Below, in pieces: positions 25,961 to 34,626 of a stretch of DNA of 64,000 nucleotides. Both the position numbers and the translations under genes were made by a program. This DNA is from Candidatus Zixiibacteriota bacterium (lineage in GTDB: Bacteria > Zixibacteria > MSB-5A5 > GN15 > FEB-12), in NCBI GenBank assembly GCA_029860345.1, contig JAOUBJ010000005.1:124001-188000 (forward strand), given 5' to 3'. Each line of letters opens with the position of its first letter. Position 1 is the first letter of the stretch. A model generated the notes under the pieces. The model was not told the DNA's origin and did no database searches. It worked only from the letters and a program-made list of their open reading frames with translations.

Positions 25961-26818
25961 TTATCTCTTTTTGGCCTCGTTGCAGGCGGTTTCGAGCTCA
26001 AGGAAATCCGGCCGGACTTGATTGAACAGTGATCGGCGGGCGAACTCGACCGCGATGACACCGGCGACACCTTTGTTGAAAGCCAGCAGCGCATGTTTGA
26101 TACAGGTCAAGTACTGCTTGTTTTCATCGACCCGATGTTTGAGCGTAGTGGCCAAAGGTCCCACAAAACCGTAACAGGCTAAAATACCCAGAAAGGTTCC
26201 GACCAAAGCAGCCGCAACGTTGGCGCCTATCTCTTCAGGAGGACCATCGATGTGTCCCATGGTGATGACAACGCCCAACACAGCGGCCACGATACCGAGA
26301 CCGGGCAGTGAATCAGCGGTGTTGGAGAGGGCGCTGGGCGGAGCAATCTCCTCCTCATGGAGGGCCTCGATATCGGAATCCATCAGGTCTTCAAGATCAT
26401 GCGGTTGCACGGCGCCCGAGATAATTACGCGCATGGTGTCGGCGAAAAACGCCATGGCTTCGTGATTCTTCAGAAACTTCGGGTAGCGCTGGAATATCTC
26501 ACTGTCATCCGGATGTTCGATATGGTTTTCCAGGCCGACCAGACCATCGCGTCGGGCGACATTGAAGACTTCAAACATCATGACGAGAATGTCCAGATAG
26601 TCTTTTTTGACAAAGCCACCGCCGAGAACACCGGTGATCTGCTTGATCAGACTCTTCAGTACCGCAACCGGCGTGGAGATAATCAAGGCTCCAAGCGCCG
26701 CCCCGCCGATAATCAGAACTTCATTCGGCTGGTTGAGGGCAAGCACCTGACCGCCGTGCCACATGTATCCCCCCAGAACCGAACCGAGTACGACAATTGC
26801 ACCAACAAATACTAACAT
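25961..26818 (-). CDS. motA: MotA-type motor stator protein
   Basis: A 285-residue inner-membrane protein with four helices: two at the N-terminus and two around 170-220 (SLPGLGIVAAVLGVVITMG, then ALVGTFLGILACYGFVGPLA). The large cytoplasmic loop between them (about 60-165) contacts the rotor. The conserved prolines and the PGLG motif are present. It forms an operon with motB. No other flagellar or chemotaxis gene lies in the window, so the rest of the motor is encoded elsewhere, or the pair powers another machine. Confidence 0.92.
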   Translation of the reverse strand: MLVFVGAIVVLGSVLGGYMWHGGQVLALNQPNEVLIIGGAALGALIISTPVAVLKSLIKQITGVLGGGFVKKDYLDILVMMFEVFNVARRDGLVGLENHIEHPDDSEIFQRYPKFLKNHEAMAFFADTMRVIISGAVQPHDLEDLMDSDIEALHEEEIAPPSALSNTADSLPGLGIVAAVLGVVITMGHIDGPPEEIGANVAAALVGTFLGILACYGFVGPLATTLKHRVDENKQYLTCIKHALLAFNKGVAGVIAVEFARRSLFNQVRPDFLELETACNEAKKR

Positions 26819-27053
26819 AAATAATGTTTCCCACCGTCTTGGACTATTTCAACGACGCCTTTCAAAGCGGCTATTACTCTATATTTCGACAGTTTAGGGC
26901 CGATCTTGAACGGCTCGGCGATGGGTCTCCAGAGCTTCCGGGGGAAGTCCCGGCTTGTCTTTAGGCGGACAAAAAACTTGCCGGGACTCAGGCCGAACGG
27001 TAGTTTGCCGCCAGTTTGGAGCTTCAAAAGAACAAGGCGTTCACGGAGGTGAC

Positions 27054-28451
27054 ATGCGCTTCTTGACCGATAGACGACTGGTTTTGATCCTGGCTGTAAT
27101 GGCTGTTTACCTGTTGTACGGGCTGGCTTTCGGCGATGACGCCAATACCGGCGCCGAATTGGCTGTGACAGATTCAACTACCCATGAGGATAGCGGGCAT
27201 GGGGGGCCGGTTCTGGGCATATTGCTGGGCCTGATCGTGATACTCTTGGTAGCCAAACTTGGGGGGGATGTTTTCGAACGCTGGGACCAGCCGGCGGTGT
27301 TGGGAGAGTTGGTCATGGGCATGATTCTCGGCAACCTCTATATGGTCGGAATCGACCTGTTCGAGCCGTTCAAACATGACCTCACACTGGAAATACTGGC
27401 CGAGTTGGGCGTGATAATCCTGTTGTTCGATGTTGGCTTGGAATCATCGGTCAAAGAGATGATGAAAGTCGGGCTGGCTTCGTTTATGGTGGCGCTGTTC
27501 GGCGTGGTGGCGCCGTTCTTCCTGGGCTGGGGCGTGGGCTATTGGTTCTTGCCGAACGAGTCGATCTACGTGCATGTTTTCATCGGAGCCACGTTGACGG
27601 CCACATCGGTGGGTATCACAGCCCGCGTGCTCAAAGACATCGGCAAGAGCAAGTCGCGTGAAGCCAAGATTATTTTGGGAGCTGCGGTGATCGACGACAT
27701 CCTGGGACTGGTGATCCTGGCCGTCGTCGCAGGTATTATCGGAGCGGTAAATGCCGGCCAGGGTGACGGTGTGTCATCCGGTATGATTCTGTGGATCATC
27801 AGCAAAGCCGTTCTGTTCATTGTCGGCGCAATTGTGATCGGATCGTTTATACTACCCCACTTTTTCCGGTTCGCCATTCGGCTCAGAGGCAAAGGTGTGT
27901 TTCTGTCGTTTTGCCTGTTGGTCTGTTTCGGATTGGCCTTACTGGCCGGTAAGGTCGGTCTGGCACCGATAGTGGGTGCTTTTGCCGCCGGGCTGATCCT
28001 GGACGATATTCATTTTCATCAGTTCCGCGAAAAAGGGGAACACAACATCGAGGAATTAATCGCGCCGATAGCCACCTTCCTGGTGCCTATCTTTTTCGTG
28101 CGTATGGGAATGATGGTCGAGTTGAGCACATTCGGGCAGGTTGAGATTCTGGGCTTTGCTGTCGTCATGACGTTGGCCGCAATTGCCGGTAAACAGGCTT
28201 GCTCACTGGCCATTTTCGACAAACAGACGAACCGAATCGCTATCGGCCTGGGGATGATTCCGCGCGGCGAAGTGGGGCTGATATTCGCCGGCATCGGAGC
28301 CAAACTGATGCTCGACGGCGACCCGGTAATCTCCACAAGTACTTACTCGGCGGTGGTGATTATGGTTATTGTTACAACGCTGGTGACACCGCCGGCTTTG
28401 AAAATGTCACTGTTGCGCGGCGACAAGAAAACCCCGGCGCAGGCAACCTGA
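27054..28451 (+). CDS. Cation/proton antiporter, CPA2 (KefB/Nha-like) family
   Basis: A 465-residue membrane protein with about 13 helices. After a signal-like N-terminal helix (1-22) and a short acidic segment, it follows the Na+/H+ exchanger fold: LAELGVIILLFDVGLESS, then FIGATLTATSVGITARVLKD, AAVIDDILGLVILAVVAG (the double-aspartate ion site) and LGMIPRGEVGLIFAGIG. There is no C-terminal TrkA-N/RCK domain, unlike KefB/KefC. The ATG at 27054 has GGAGGT about 5 nt upstream; the frame extends 33 codons further without a good start. It probably exports Na+ or K+ in exchange for H+. Confidence 0.9.
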   Translation: MRFLTDRRLVLILAVMAVYLLYGLAFGDDANTGAELAVTDSTTHEDSGHGGPVLGILLGLIVILLVAKLGGDVFERWDQPAVLGELVMGMILGNLYMVGIDLFEPFKHDLTLEILAELGVIILLFDVGLESSVKEMMKVGLASFMVALFGVVAPFFLGWGVGYWFLPNESIYVHVFIGATLTATSVGITARVLKDIGKSKSREAKIILGAAVIDDILGLVILAVVAGIIGAVNAGQGDGVSSGMILWIISKAVLFIVGAIVIGSFILPHFFRFAIRLRGKGVFLSFCLLVCFGLALLAGKVGLAPIVGAFAAGLILDDIHFHQFREKGEHNIEELIAPIATFLVPIFFVRMGMMVELSTFGQVEILGFAVVMTLAAIAGKQACSLAIFDKQTNRIAIGLGMIPRGEVGLIFAGIGAKLMLDGDPVISTSTYSAVVIMVIVTTLVTPPALKMSLLRGDKKTPAQAT

Positions 28452-28527
28452 GCCGACCATGTAGGACAGAACCGCTGGTAGTTCTGCCGCCCATAAATGG
28501 GTCTTTGGCGCTACGCGCCCACCCGTG

Positions 28528-28553
28528 TCATGCTGGGCGCGGTCGAAGCATAA
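28528..28553. repeat. TCGACTNCGCTC hairpin family member (diverged)
   Basis: In inverted orientation, TCATGCT and AGCATAA pair with one mismatch around GGGCGCGGTCGA. Confidence 0.6.
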
Positions 28554-28816
28554 GACCGGTTTGTAGGTTATGCCATCTTTCATTGGCGGAACCACTAAAC
28601 CGCCGCGGCGGACGCCCTACTAATCTTCGCTCCGAGCAAAGTTTGAGACGGCCACTCGGCTTTTGTGGTTTCGGGAGTGGCGTTGGGCGACCTCGCCCGA
28701 CGCCTGCCATGTAACTCAAATGCTGTCAGGCGAGTCGCCTTACAGCACCCAATAGCGCGCGAAGCGCGAAAAACACGGCTTGACCGTGTCAAGTCGCAGA
28801 TGGGATTCTATAACAG

Positions 28817-28842
28817 GCATGCTTCGACTTCGCTCAGCATGA
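28817..28842. repeat. TCGACTNCGCTC hairpin family member
   Basis: CATGCT and AGCATG pair over 6 bp around TCGACTTCGCTC. Confidence 0.7.
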
Positions 28843-28882
28843 GGTGGCTTTACAGATGTTGCCAGCCAACTGGATAGCGGCG

Positions 28883-31800
28883 CTAAGGACAAGGCGGCGG
28901 CGGTGGTCCGCCCATGAATATGTAGTCCACCAAAAACACTAAGTCGGCGATGTCGATCTGGCCATCCGGTGACCCATTGATATTTCCTTCCTCCAGGCAG
29001 GGTGGTTCGGGGCCACCACTGAACATGTAATCAATAAAGTAGATCAAGTCGGAAATGTTAATCGGGTAGGAGCCGGAGTGATTGACATCGCCTGGAAAGT
29101 CGCAGCAGCCGGGCGGATCATAGTAGAAGAAGCTGAAAGTCTCTGAAGAATATGTTTCGGCGAGAGCAAGGTCGCTTGCCATCACCCGCCAGTAAAGCCA
29201 TACATTAGGGTCGGCCAGGTAGGAGACCTCGGTATCATAGAGTCCGGTCATTGAAATGGAGCCGGTGAAGCCTGGATTGTCGGCCAGTTGCACTGTGTAG
29301 CTGACCACGTCGCCGGGATCGTTGTCGGTGGCCGGTTGCCAGGTTAGGAGGGCCAGCTGTGTGGGCAGAGTATCTCCGTCGGGCGGGCCGATCAGGCTGA
29401 AACTGCCGGGCGCTTGATTGACGGCGTTGATCCGAAATGCGGCCGGGTCTGAAAAGTCGGTATACTCAAACCCATCGTGCGACCGTGTCCGCCAAAAATA
29501 GATCTGGTCCTCAACCAGGGTCACATCGACCGTCCAGGTGGTCCAGGGGAAAACCTGCGGTACCGCCGAGGTAGAAGTAATCAGATTGGATAAACCGGGA
29601 TCATCGTACAATTCGAAGTCGTAGGTGAGCGTGTCGCCGTCCGGGTCGGCGGCGTTAAAAGTCTGGAGCGTGGGCGTTGTGGTGGAGATCAGTTCGCCGG
29701 CCCGTGGCGCGTAGGGGATGCCCGGATTCCCCCGGCTGTTCATTCTGAATTCGAATTCACTCCAAGCCGACCAGGTGACACCATTGTTCGTGCGCACCGT
29801 GACGACATAGGTCTGGCCGTCTTCAAGCAGATCCCCGCTGTAAACGACACTACTATCGTCACCACTTTGAAGGTCCAGAGCCCACAGGTTGTCACTGTTG
29901 TGGCAGTTTCTGCCGGTTCCAACATGCACTTCGTACATCATGGTCGGATTGGCTGTGCTGTCTATGACGCTCCATGAAAAAGTAGGCGTATGATTCACGA
30001 CGTTCTCAGCAACCTCACCGACCACTACGACATCGGCTACGGTCGGGTTTTGTGAATGAGTCTCGGGCACAAAGAAATCTATGATTCGTTGGAACACCGT
30101 ATCCGGCGGCGCCCATCCGGTGGCCTGCCATTGATCCGAGATAGCCTCAAACCCGAAGCTGAACAGCACCAGCTTGTAATTGCCGTCATAGGTCAAGCAG
30201 GTGGAGCCGGCTGGTATGGTGAAATTGGATACCGAGCCGTTGATAGGCTCCATCGACTGCGGGTCGGTCTGGTTGGCTGTCGGACCATAGCGAATCTTCA
30301 GACCGCCGCCGACCGGCGATCCATCGACTCCGAACATGATGGGATAGATCACACTCGAATCGTAGGTAGCGCGCAGGTAGTTGTGCAGAAAGGCTTGATT
30401 GTCACTGTCCAGTTGTCGGATAATCGACTGTCCGTTCAAAAACAATGAACCGCCCGCATCCATATACGTTTGCATGGCTGCGACATCAGCAGCACCAAGA
30501 ATGTTCGTCCGTTCATCTCCGGTCAGCCACATTACTATCGGATAGTTATTCAACAGGGCGCCGCTGGGTGAGCCGAGTTGCGCCTTATCGTGCAGATCGA
30601 AAGTCAATCGCCTGGCAAACAACGGTGCGATCAGAGCCTGTTCCCAGTCGGCACTATTGTCATCGTCGACCAGGAGTACCTGGGCCGGGCCGATGTTTAC
30701 CAGGAGTCCGAGCGTGGGCACAGGGTTGGGGTTGTCGGAGTCAAAGCTCAAGTAAAACGAATCCAGACAAGATGCAAACCCGGTCGGGACACTGAATACG
30801 ATCGGGTTATCGTTGTTGTCACCGAAACCACCTTCGCCGTTCACCGTGCCGAAATCGGCCGTCGGATCATCGAAGATGATGTCGTTGTTGTCGCAGCTCA
30901 TTGTCGCCGTCACATTGATAGCCGTCAGCCAGATGTTCTTCACCGTGCAGGTGAAAGTAATACTCTCACCCTCTTCAACGACGCCGTTGTCATTACCGTA
31001 GAGTGAGTCCGAAAAACGATAAGTCATGAACTGATACCGTGGCCGTGAATACGTGATGTCCAGATTGGCATGCATCAACGAATCGGAGTCCGAGATATCC
31101 CACACCGCGGTCTTGGTGGAGCCGGTTTCCCAGGCGTGAGTGTTCGGAGTCGTCAGGTCATCGAATTCCGACTGGGTCGATGTTGACCAGACATCACCGC
31201 CGTCGCCACGATTGAAATTGGCTTCCAGGTCGAACCGTCCGTCGGCCTGCTCCACTGAGACTTTGAAGCGAGGTTCGTTTTCGTTACCCCACTGGGTTTC
31301 GTCGATATGCAAAATCAACAAACCCGAACCGGGCAGATCGAACTCCTTGTCTATGGCCTGACGGTTTTCAACAAGGAAATACTCGCTGCCCTGTTGGCCT
31401 TCGGTCCAGATACGATAGGCGACCTGATTGTACTGGGCGACCGGAATATCAACGTTGGTTAGGTTGGCCGTGACATTTATGGGTGTCACCATCCCCAACT
31501 GTGATTTGCACCAGGCATCCAAAAAGGCCGGATGATCGCCGCCATCGCCCCAACTGCCAAAAGCCATGAGCGTCCAGTTGCCGGCGCCGGATGAAGAGTA
31601 GTCGGTGTCGTACAGATCGGGCAGGCCAAGGTAGTGCCCGTACTCGTGAGCAAAGACCCCGAATGAATGAATCTCTCCACCCTGCTCTTCCGGTTCGATA
31701 GAATATATGCTGATGTTCACGCCGTCCAATTGATGCCAGTCCCACGTCCCGCCCATGTGGGGCCAGATATGGTTGTCACTGCCCGACCAATCAGCACCTT

Positions 31801-32452
31801 CGCCGGGGAAGACGATAAACAGTCCATCAAGTTCACCGTTGCCGTCGACATCGTAGTTGCCGTAATCGACATCAGGATCGGCCGCCACCACGGCCTCGTC
31901 GGCGAGCACGGCGGCGCATCCGGGACATGGTCCCCAGCCATTGTTGCCGTTAACGTAATAGGCGTAGGTCTCAGGCATGCGGTACCACCCGACCACGTCT
32001 CCCTGAAGAATGAATCCACCGGCCGAGTTGTCGCGGAAAAACTCGCTCATGGTATAAAACTGATCGTACTCATTGATTGAGAACAGCCGAGTTTGAAAAT
32101 CAGCCGGCTGAGCAAAGACGCCACCGCCCGAAGCCGGGTTGTCCGAGAAGTCGGTCATTATGACCAGCACGCGCAGAGTGTCCGGACTGGCCGGATCGAA
32201 TTGAAGCCGCTCGGCGGCCTTGTCGTAAAGCTTGAGATAGCCGCCAGTATTCGGCCAGACGCCATTGGCCCGAGCCGCGGCCATCCGTTCGGCCAACTGC
32301 TCAAGCTGACCAGCCTGTTTGAGTCGCTCATACAATTCCGGTGACGGCGGCGAGGCAGTAATCGAGGCTGAAATAAGCAGTATGATCAACAGGCAACAAA
32401 CAGCAACCATAGACTGCGCGATGGAGGTTCGTCTGAGGACAGGTGCGGTCAT
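28883..32452 (-). CDS. Secreted M6-type (immune-inhibitor-A-like) metalloprotease with dockerin-like tag
   Basis: A 1189-residue exported protein. Start: ATG at 32452 with GGAG 8 nt upstream; the frame continues upstream without support. Signal peptide within residues 1-36. The catalytic domain (about 75-480) carries the zinc motif FAHEYGHYLGLPDLYDTD near residue 268, as in M6 peptidases. Middle regions are beta-rich: a segment with a GATase-like flavour around 620-800, then fibronectin-like repeats (about 830-1110). The C-terminus holds two dockerin-like EF-hand repeats (INISDLIYFIDYMFSGGPEP and IDIADLVFLVDYIFMGGPPP). It probably degrades external protein. It shares its end tag with the FG-GAP and M28 proteins in this window. 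Confidence 0.88.
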   Translation of the reverse strand: MTAPVLRRTSIAQSMVAVCCLLIILLISASITASPPSPELYERLKQAGQLEQLAERMAAARANGVWPNTGGYLKLYDKAAERLQFDPASPDTLRVLVIMTDFSDNPASGGGVFAQPADFQTRLFSINEYDQFYTMSEFFRDNSAGGFILQGDVVGWYRMPETYAYYVNGNNGWGPCPGCAAVLADEAVVAADPDVDYGNYDVDGNGELDGLFIVFPGEGADWSGSDNHIWPHMGGTWDWHQLDGVNISIYSIEPEEQGGEIHSFGVFAHEYGHYLGLPDLYDTDYSSSGAGNWTLMAFGSWGDGGDHPAFLDAWCKSQLGMVTPINVTANLTNVDIPVAQYNQVAYRIWTEGQQGSEYFLVENRQAIDKEFDLPGSGLLILHIDETQWGNENEPRFKVSVEQADGRFDLEANFNRGDGGDVWSTSTQSEFDDLTTPNTHAWETGSTKTAVWDISDSDSLMHANLDITYSRPRYQFMTYRFSDSLYGNDNGVVEEGESITFTCTVKNIWLTAINVTATMSCDNNDIIFDDPTADFGTVNGEGGFGDNNDNPIVFSVPTGFASCLDSFYLSFDSDNPNPVPTLGLLVNIGPAQVLLVDDDNSADWEQALIAPLFARRLTFDLHDKAQLGSPSGALLNNYPIVMWLTGDERTNILGAADVAAMQTYMDAGGSLFLNGQSIIRQLDSDNQAFLHNYLRATYDSSVIYPIMFGVDGSPVGGGLKIRYGPTANQTDPQSMEPINGSVSNFTIPAGSTCLTYDGNYKLVLFSFGFEAISDQWQATGWAPPDTVFQRIIDFFVPETHSQNPTVADVVVVGEVAENVVNHTPTFSWSVIDSTANPTMMYEVHVGTGRNCHNSDNLWALDLQSGDDSSVVYSGDLLEDGQTYVVTVRTNNGVTWSAWSEFEFRMNSRGNPGIPYAPRAGELISTTTPTLQTFNAADPDGDTLTYDFELYDDPGLSNLITSTSAVPQVFPWTTWTVDVTLVEDQIYFWRTRSHDGFEYTDFSDPAAFRINAVNQAPGSFSLIGPPDGDTLPTQLALLTWQPATDNDPGDVVSYTVQLADNPGFTGSISMTGLYDTEVSYLADPNVWLYWRVMASDLALAETYSSETFSFFYYDPPGCCDFPGDVNHSGSYPINISDLIYFIDYMFSGGPEPPCLEEGNINGSPDGQIDIADLVFLVDYIFMGGPPPPPCP

Positions 32453-32489
32453 GTCGGATTCTCCGTGCCTTTGTGTGGGACCTGTACCT

Positions 32490-32517
32490 AAGATAGTCCG
32501 AAACGGAGTTCTGTCAA
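32490..32517 (-). promoter_or_regulatory. Sigma70-type promoter for the M6 protease gene
   Basis: On the minus strand, TTGACA (32512-32517) and TATCTT (32490-32495) are separated by 16 nt, about 30 nt upstream of the coding start after allowing for the transcription start. Confidence 0.6.
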
Positions 32518-32572
32518 GCCGCATGGTGGGTGTCTTAGCGACGCCGTGGTTTTGTCGATAACGAAAAGATGG

Positions 32573-32687
32573 ATTCCCGCCTTCGCGGGATTGACAGAGA
32601 TAGCGCCGGAATGACACCCCGCGCCACGCGGGGTCCTTTGCGCGTCGCGTATCTTTGGGCCATACCCTTCGACTCCGCTCAGGGTGA
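32573..32687. repeat. Cluster of three hairpins including a TCGACTNCGCTC family member
   Basis: ATTCCCGC/GCGGGAT with a CTTC loop (32573-32591), CCCCGCG/CGCGGGG (32617-32633), and ACCCT/AGGGT around TCGACTCCGCTC (32662-32687). A partial copy of the last, without the loop half, follows to about 32709. Confidence 0.65.
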
Positions 32688-32721
32688 GGTGGGACCCCGC
32701 TCAAGGTGAGGTTTGGAACGC

Positions 32722-33759
32722 TCAATCGTCCAACTTCACTTTGAGAATGACCTTGCCGGCCATAAGCGTGTCATCACGACCGGGAAACTGTATCTCGATG
32801 AGTTTACCGATTCGGTCCAGAAGCGTATCTTTGTTCCAGAGAGTCTGTTGGTCTTCACTGTCGATGTACACCCGGACAGCCTTAGCCGAGTCTGAGTATC
32901 GTGGACCCAATTCGAGATTCACCACCCGGTATGATGGTTCACCGACCGTCTCGACATTCACCGACAGCGCCATAGCTTCGGTCTCAACCAGATGCCAGAT
33001 TTTCTCCAGCATAGACTCAACTGCCGCATCTGATGAATCGGCCGAAAAGACGGCGCCATCGAGCTGCTCACCGTTAATTATGAGTCTATTGTCCCTGACC
33101 CGAATTCTGTTGGGCGGCTCTTCATCGTCGGCCGATGGTTTTACCACCTGAGCCAGCAGTGAGCCGGAAACTTTCTGTCGGATCGGTTCGACCGATGGTT
33201 CGCTCTCCACTTCGGCTAATCCGGCCAACGCCCCGGCCAACTGTCTGGCCTCAGACTCGGTGTTTATAGGCGCAAACACGTAGGATTCCACTCCATTGTT
33301 CGTCAACGAAGACACTTTGATGTCATCTAATCCGGCGGCCGACATGGCAACATTCCACAGGGAGGGCGAGGTTCCCAAACGTTCTCCCAACCCGGCCACG
33401 GATACTTCATAACCGACCGTCTGAGTGTAGCTGAACGGCACCAAGCCCACGAACGAGATCACAGTCAACATTACGGCACAAGCAGCCCACACCAAAGGTC
33501 GTGAGCGCCATTGATATTTGATTGAGGACATGATATTCTCCCAAGCTGTAACATGGTTTTCAAGTTCGGTCAACCGGTTGCGAACTGTCTCGAACGACGG
33601 CGGATCGGCCACCTTGCTTGCGGTCTCAAACAGTCTTCTCAGATGATGACTCGTCTGAGCGGCCCGGGCGCAGCCGGTACAGAGCTTTAGATGGGCGATC
33701 ACTTCAAGGCTTGGCGGCGTCCCTGAGTCAATCTGCCGTATCACATCCTGGCAACGCAT
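32722..33759 (-). CDS. Membrane-bound anti-sigma factor with zinc-finger (ZAS) motif
   Basis: A 345-residue protein. The N-terminal cytoplasmic domain (1 to about 100) contains HLKLCTGCARAA, the H-x3-C-x2-C motif of zinc-type anti-sigma factors. One membrane helix follows (about 112-133, LVWAACAVMLTVISFVGLVP), then a roughly 210-residue domain outside the cytoplasm that I do not recognise. The ATG at 33759 lies inside the sigma-factor gene (32-nt overlap) with GGAG 9 nt upstream. It should hold the adjacent ECF sigma factor inactive until an envelope signal, probably read by the C-terminal domain, releases it. Confidence 0.87.
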   Translation of the reverse strand: MRCQDVIRQIDSGTPPSLEVIAHLKLCTGCARAAQTSHHLRRLFETASKVADPPSFETVRNRLTELENHVTAWENIMSSIKYQWRSRPLVWAACAVMLTVISFVGLVPFSYTQTVGYEVSVAGLGERLGTSPSLWNVAMSAAGLDDIKVSSLTNNGVESYVFAPINTESEARQLAGALAGLAEVESEPSVEPIRQKVSGSLLAQVVKPSADDEEPPNRIRVRDNRLIINGEQLDGAVFSADSSDAAVESMLEKIWHLVETEAMALSVNVETVGEPSYRVVNLELGPRYSDSAKAVRVYIDSEDQQTLWNKDTLLDRIGKLIEIQFPGRDDTLMAGKVILKVKLDD

Positions 33760-34288
33760 AGGCACTATCTCCAATAGTCTGTTTTTGTTCAGTCTTCCGT
33801 CGGTCGTGCTCGAACCGTTCGCGCAGTTTTTTTCGGCTGCGGGCAAGGCGCGTCTTGATCGTACCCTCCGGCCTGTCGAAGGCCACAGCCAACTGTTCGA
33901 TTGACCAGTCTTCCATTTCGTAGAGGACAACAAGCGCCTGATCCTCGCTGGACAAGGCGGTCAGGAGTTGCCTAAGTTGACGACGATGCTCGTGCGTCGG
34001 TCGCGGATCGGTTACGCCGATGGCATCGATGTTCTCGGCGGTCAGAGGTTGTCGGCGCCGCCACCACGGGCTGCGCCGGCGGTTCTTGTGCTGGTTGACG
34101 ATTATCCGATACAACCAGGGCCGGAAAGCGTCATGATCTCGCAGCCGTTCCAGTCCGCGCATGGCTTTAAGCAACGCCTGCTGATACAAGTCATCACCAT
34201 CATCGTCGTTCCCGACCAAACGTCGGCAGAAGATCGCCGCCTCTCGGTGCACCGGTTTCAGAAGCTTCCAAAACAACTTATTGTCCAT
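33728..34288 (-). CDS. ECF-type RNA polymerase sigma factor
   Basis: A 186-residue sigma-70 family factor with regions 2 and 4 only. Region 2 contains DGDDLYQQALLKAMRGLERL and FRPWLYRIIVNQHKNRRR (-10 recognition). Region 4 contains SSEDQALVVLYEMEDWSIEQ and GTIKTRLARSRKKLRERF (-35 helix-turn-helix). A cognate anti-sigma gene overlaps its 3' end. The last 25 residues after region 4 are polar and may be needed only for the overlap. A candidate autoregulatory promoter lies immediately upstream. The regulon is unknown. Confidence 0.93.
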   Translation of the reverse strand: MDNKLFWKLLKPVHREAAIFCRRLVGNDDDGDDLYQQALLKAMRGLERLRDHDAFRPWLYRIIVNQHKNRRRSPWWRRRQPLTAENIDAIGVTDPRPTHEHRRQLRQLLTALSSEDQALVVLYEMEDWSIEQLAVAFDRPEGTIKTRLARSRKKLRERFEHDRRKTEQKQTIGDSAYALPGCDTAD

Positions 34289-34626
34289 ACCACTAATAAG
34301 ACACGGCAGGACGCCGACACGGTTTCATTTAATTGGGCGCATCAGCCCATACCGCGCAGAGGGCGACCTTGCCTCGCCCTTTTGGAAGTTCCCCTGGGGA
34401 CTGCGCTGGGGGTGAAATCCACCTGGCTCTTAAGTTGCCCCGGTTCCTTTTCAGCCAAAAGCGGGATGAGACCCGGCACGCCTTGTTTGACAACAGGGTA
34501 ACACATTCACCTCTGGTGAAGCCAGGACCCGGCTGAACAAAGCCGTGGGGCGCACCAGGTCGTACACCAGGTATGTTAACAACAGATGGAGAGGAGCCCA
34601 GATGTTATTTCGAGTGGTGAGACTCG
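34289..34626. other. Intergenic region between the ECF sigma gene and the giant kinase
   Basis: About 340 bases. Apart from the candidate sigma promoter at its left end, I see no gene, no clear terminator and no hairpin-family member. Confidence 0.5.
34297..34326 (-). promoter_or_regulatory. Candidate ECF-type promoter upstream of the sigma gene
   Basis: On the minus strand, GAAACC (34321-34326), a 16-nt spacer and GTGTCTTA (34297-34304) resemble GAAC/GTC-type ECF promoters. Transcription would start almost at the ATG (34288), giving little or no leader. Confidence 0.3.

Larger units (their letters stand above)
28452..28882. other. Repeat-rich intergenic region, no gene seen
   Basis: About 430 bases between convergent genes. 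It holds hairpin-family members at 28528-28553 and 28817-28842, an inverted fragment of direct repeat A (about 28640-28660), and the inverted 17-base word shared with 6979-6995. No clear intrinsic terminator was found. Confidence 0.6.

Noticed and set aside
26812-27177. Minus-strand frame of 121 codons upstream of motA
   Set aside because: It overlaps the start of the antiporter gene and is Arg-rich with no motif or ribosome-binding site.
28199-28714. Plus-strand frame of 171 codons overlapping the antiporter end
   Set aside because: Inside the antiporter gene it is out of frame, and the remainder runs through intergenic repeats.
24346-28882. CRISPR array or phage island suspected from repeated intergenic sequence
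   Set aside because: Repeats are not evenly spaced, there are no spacers of uniform size, and no cas, integrase or phage genes are present.
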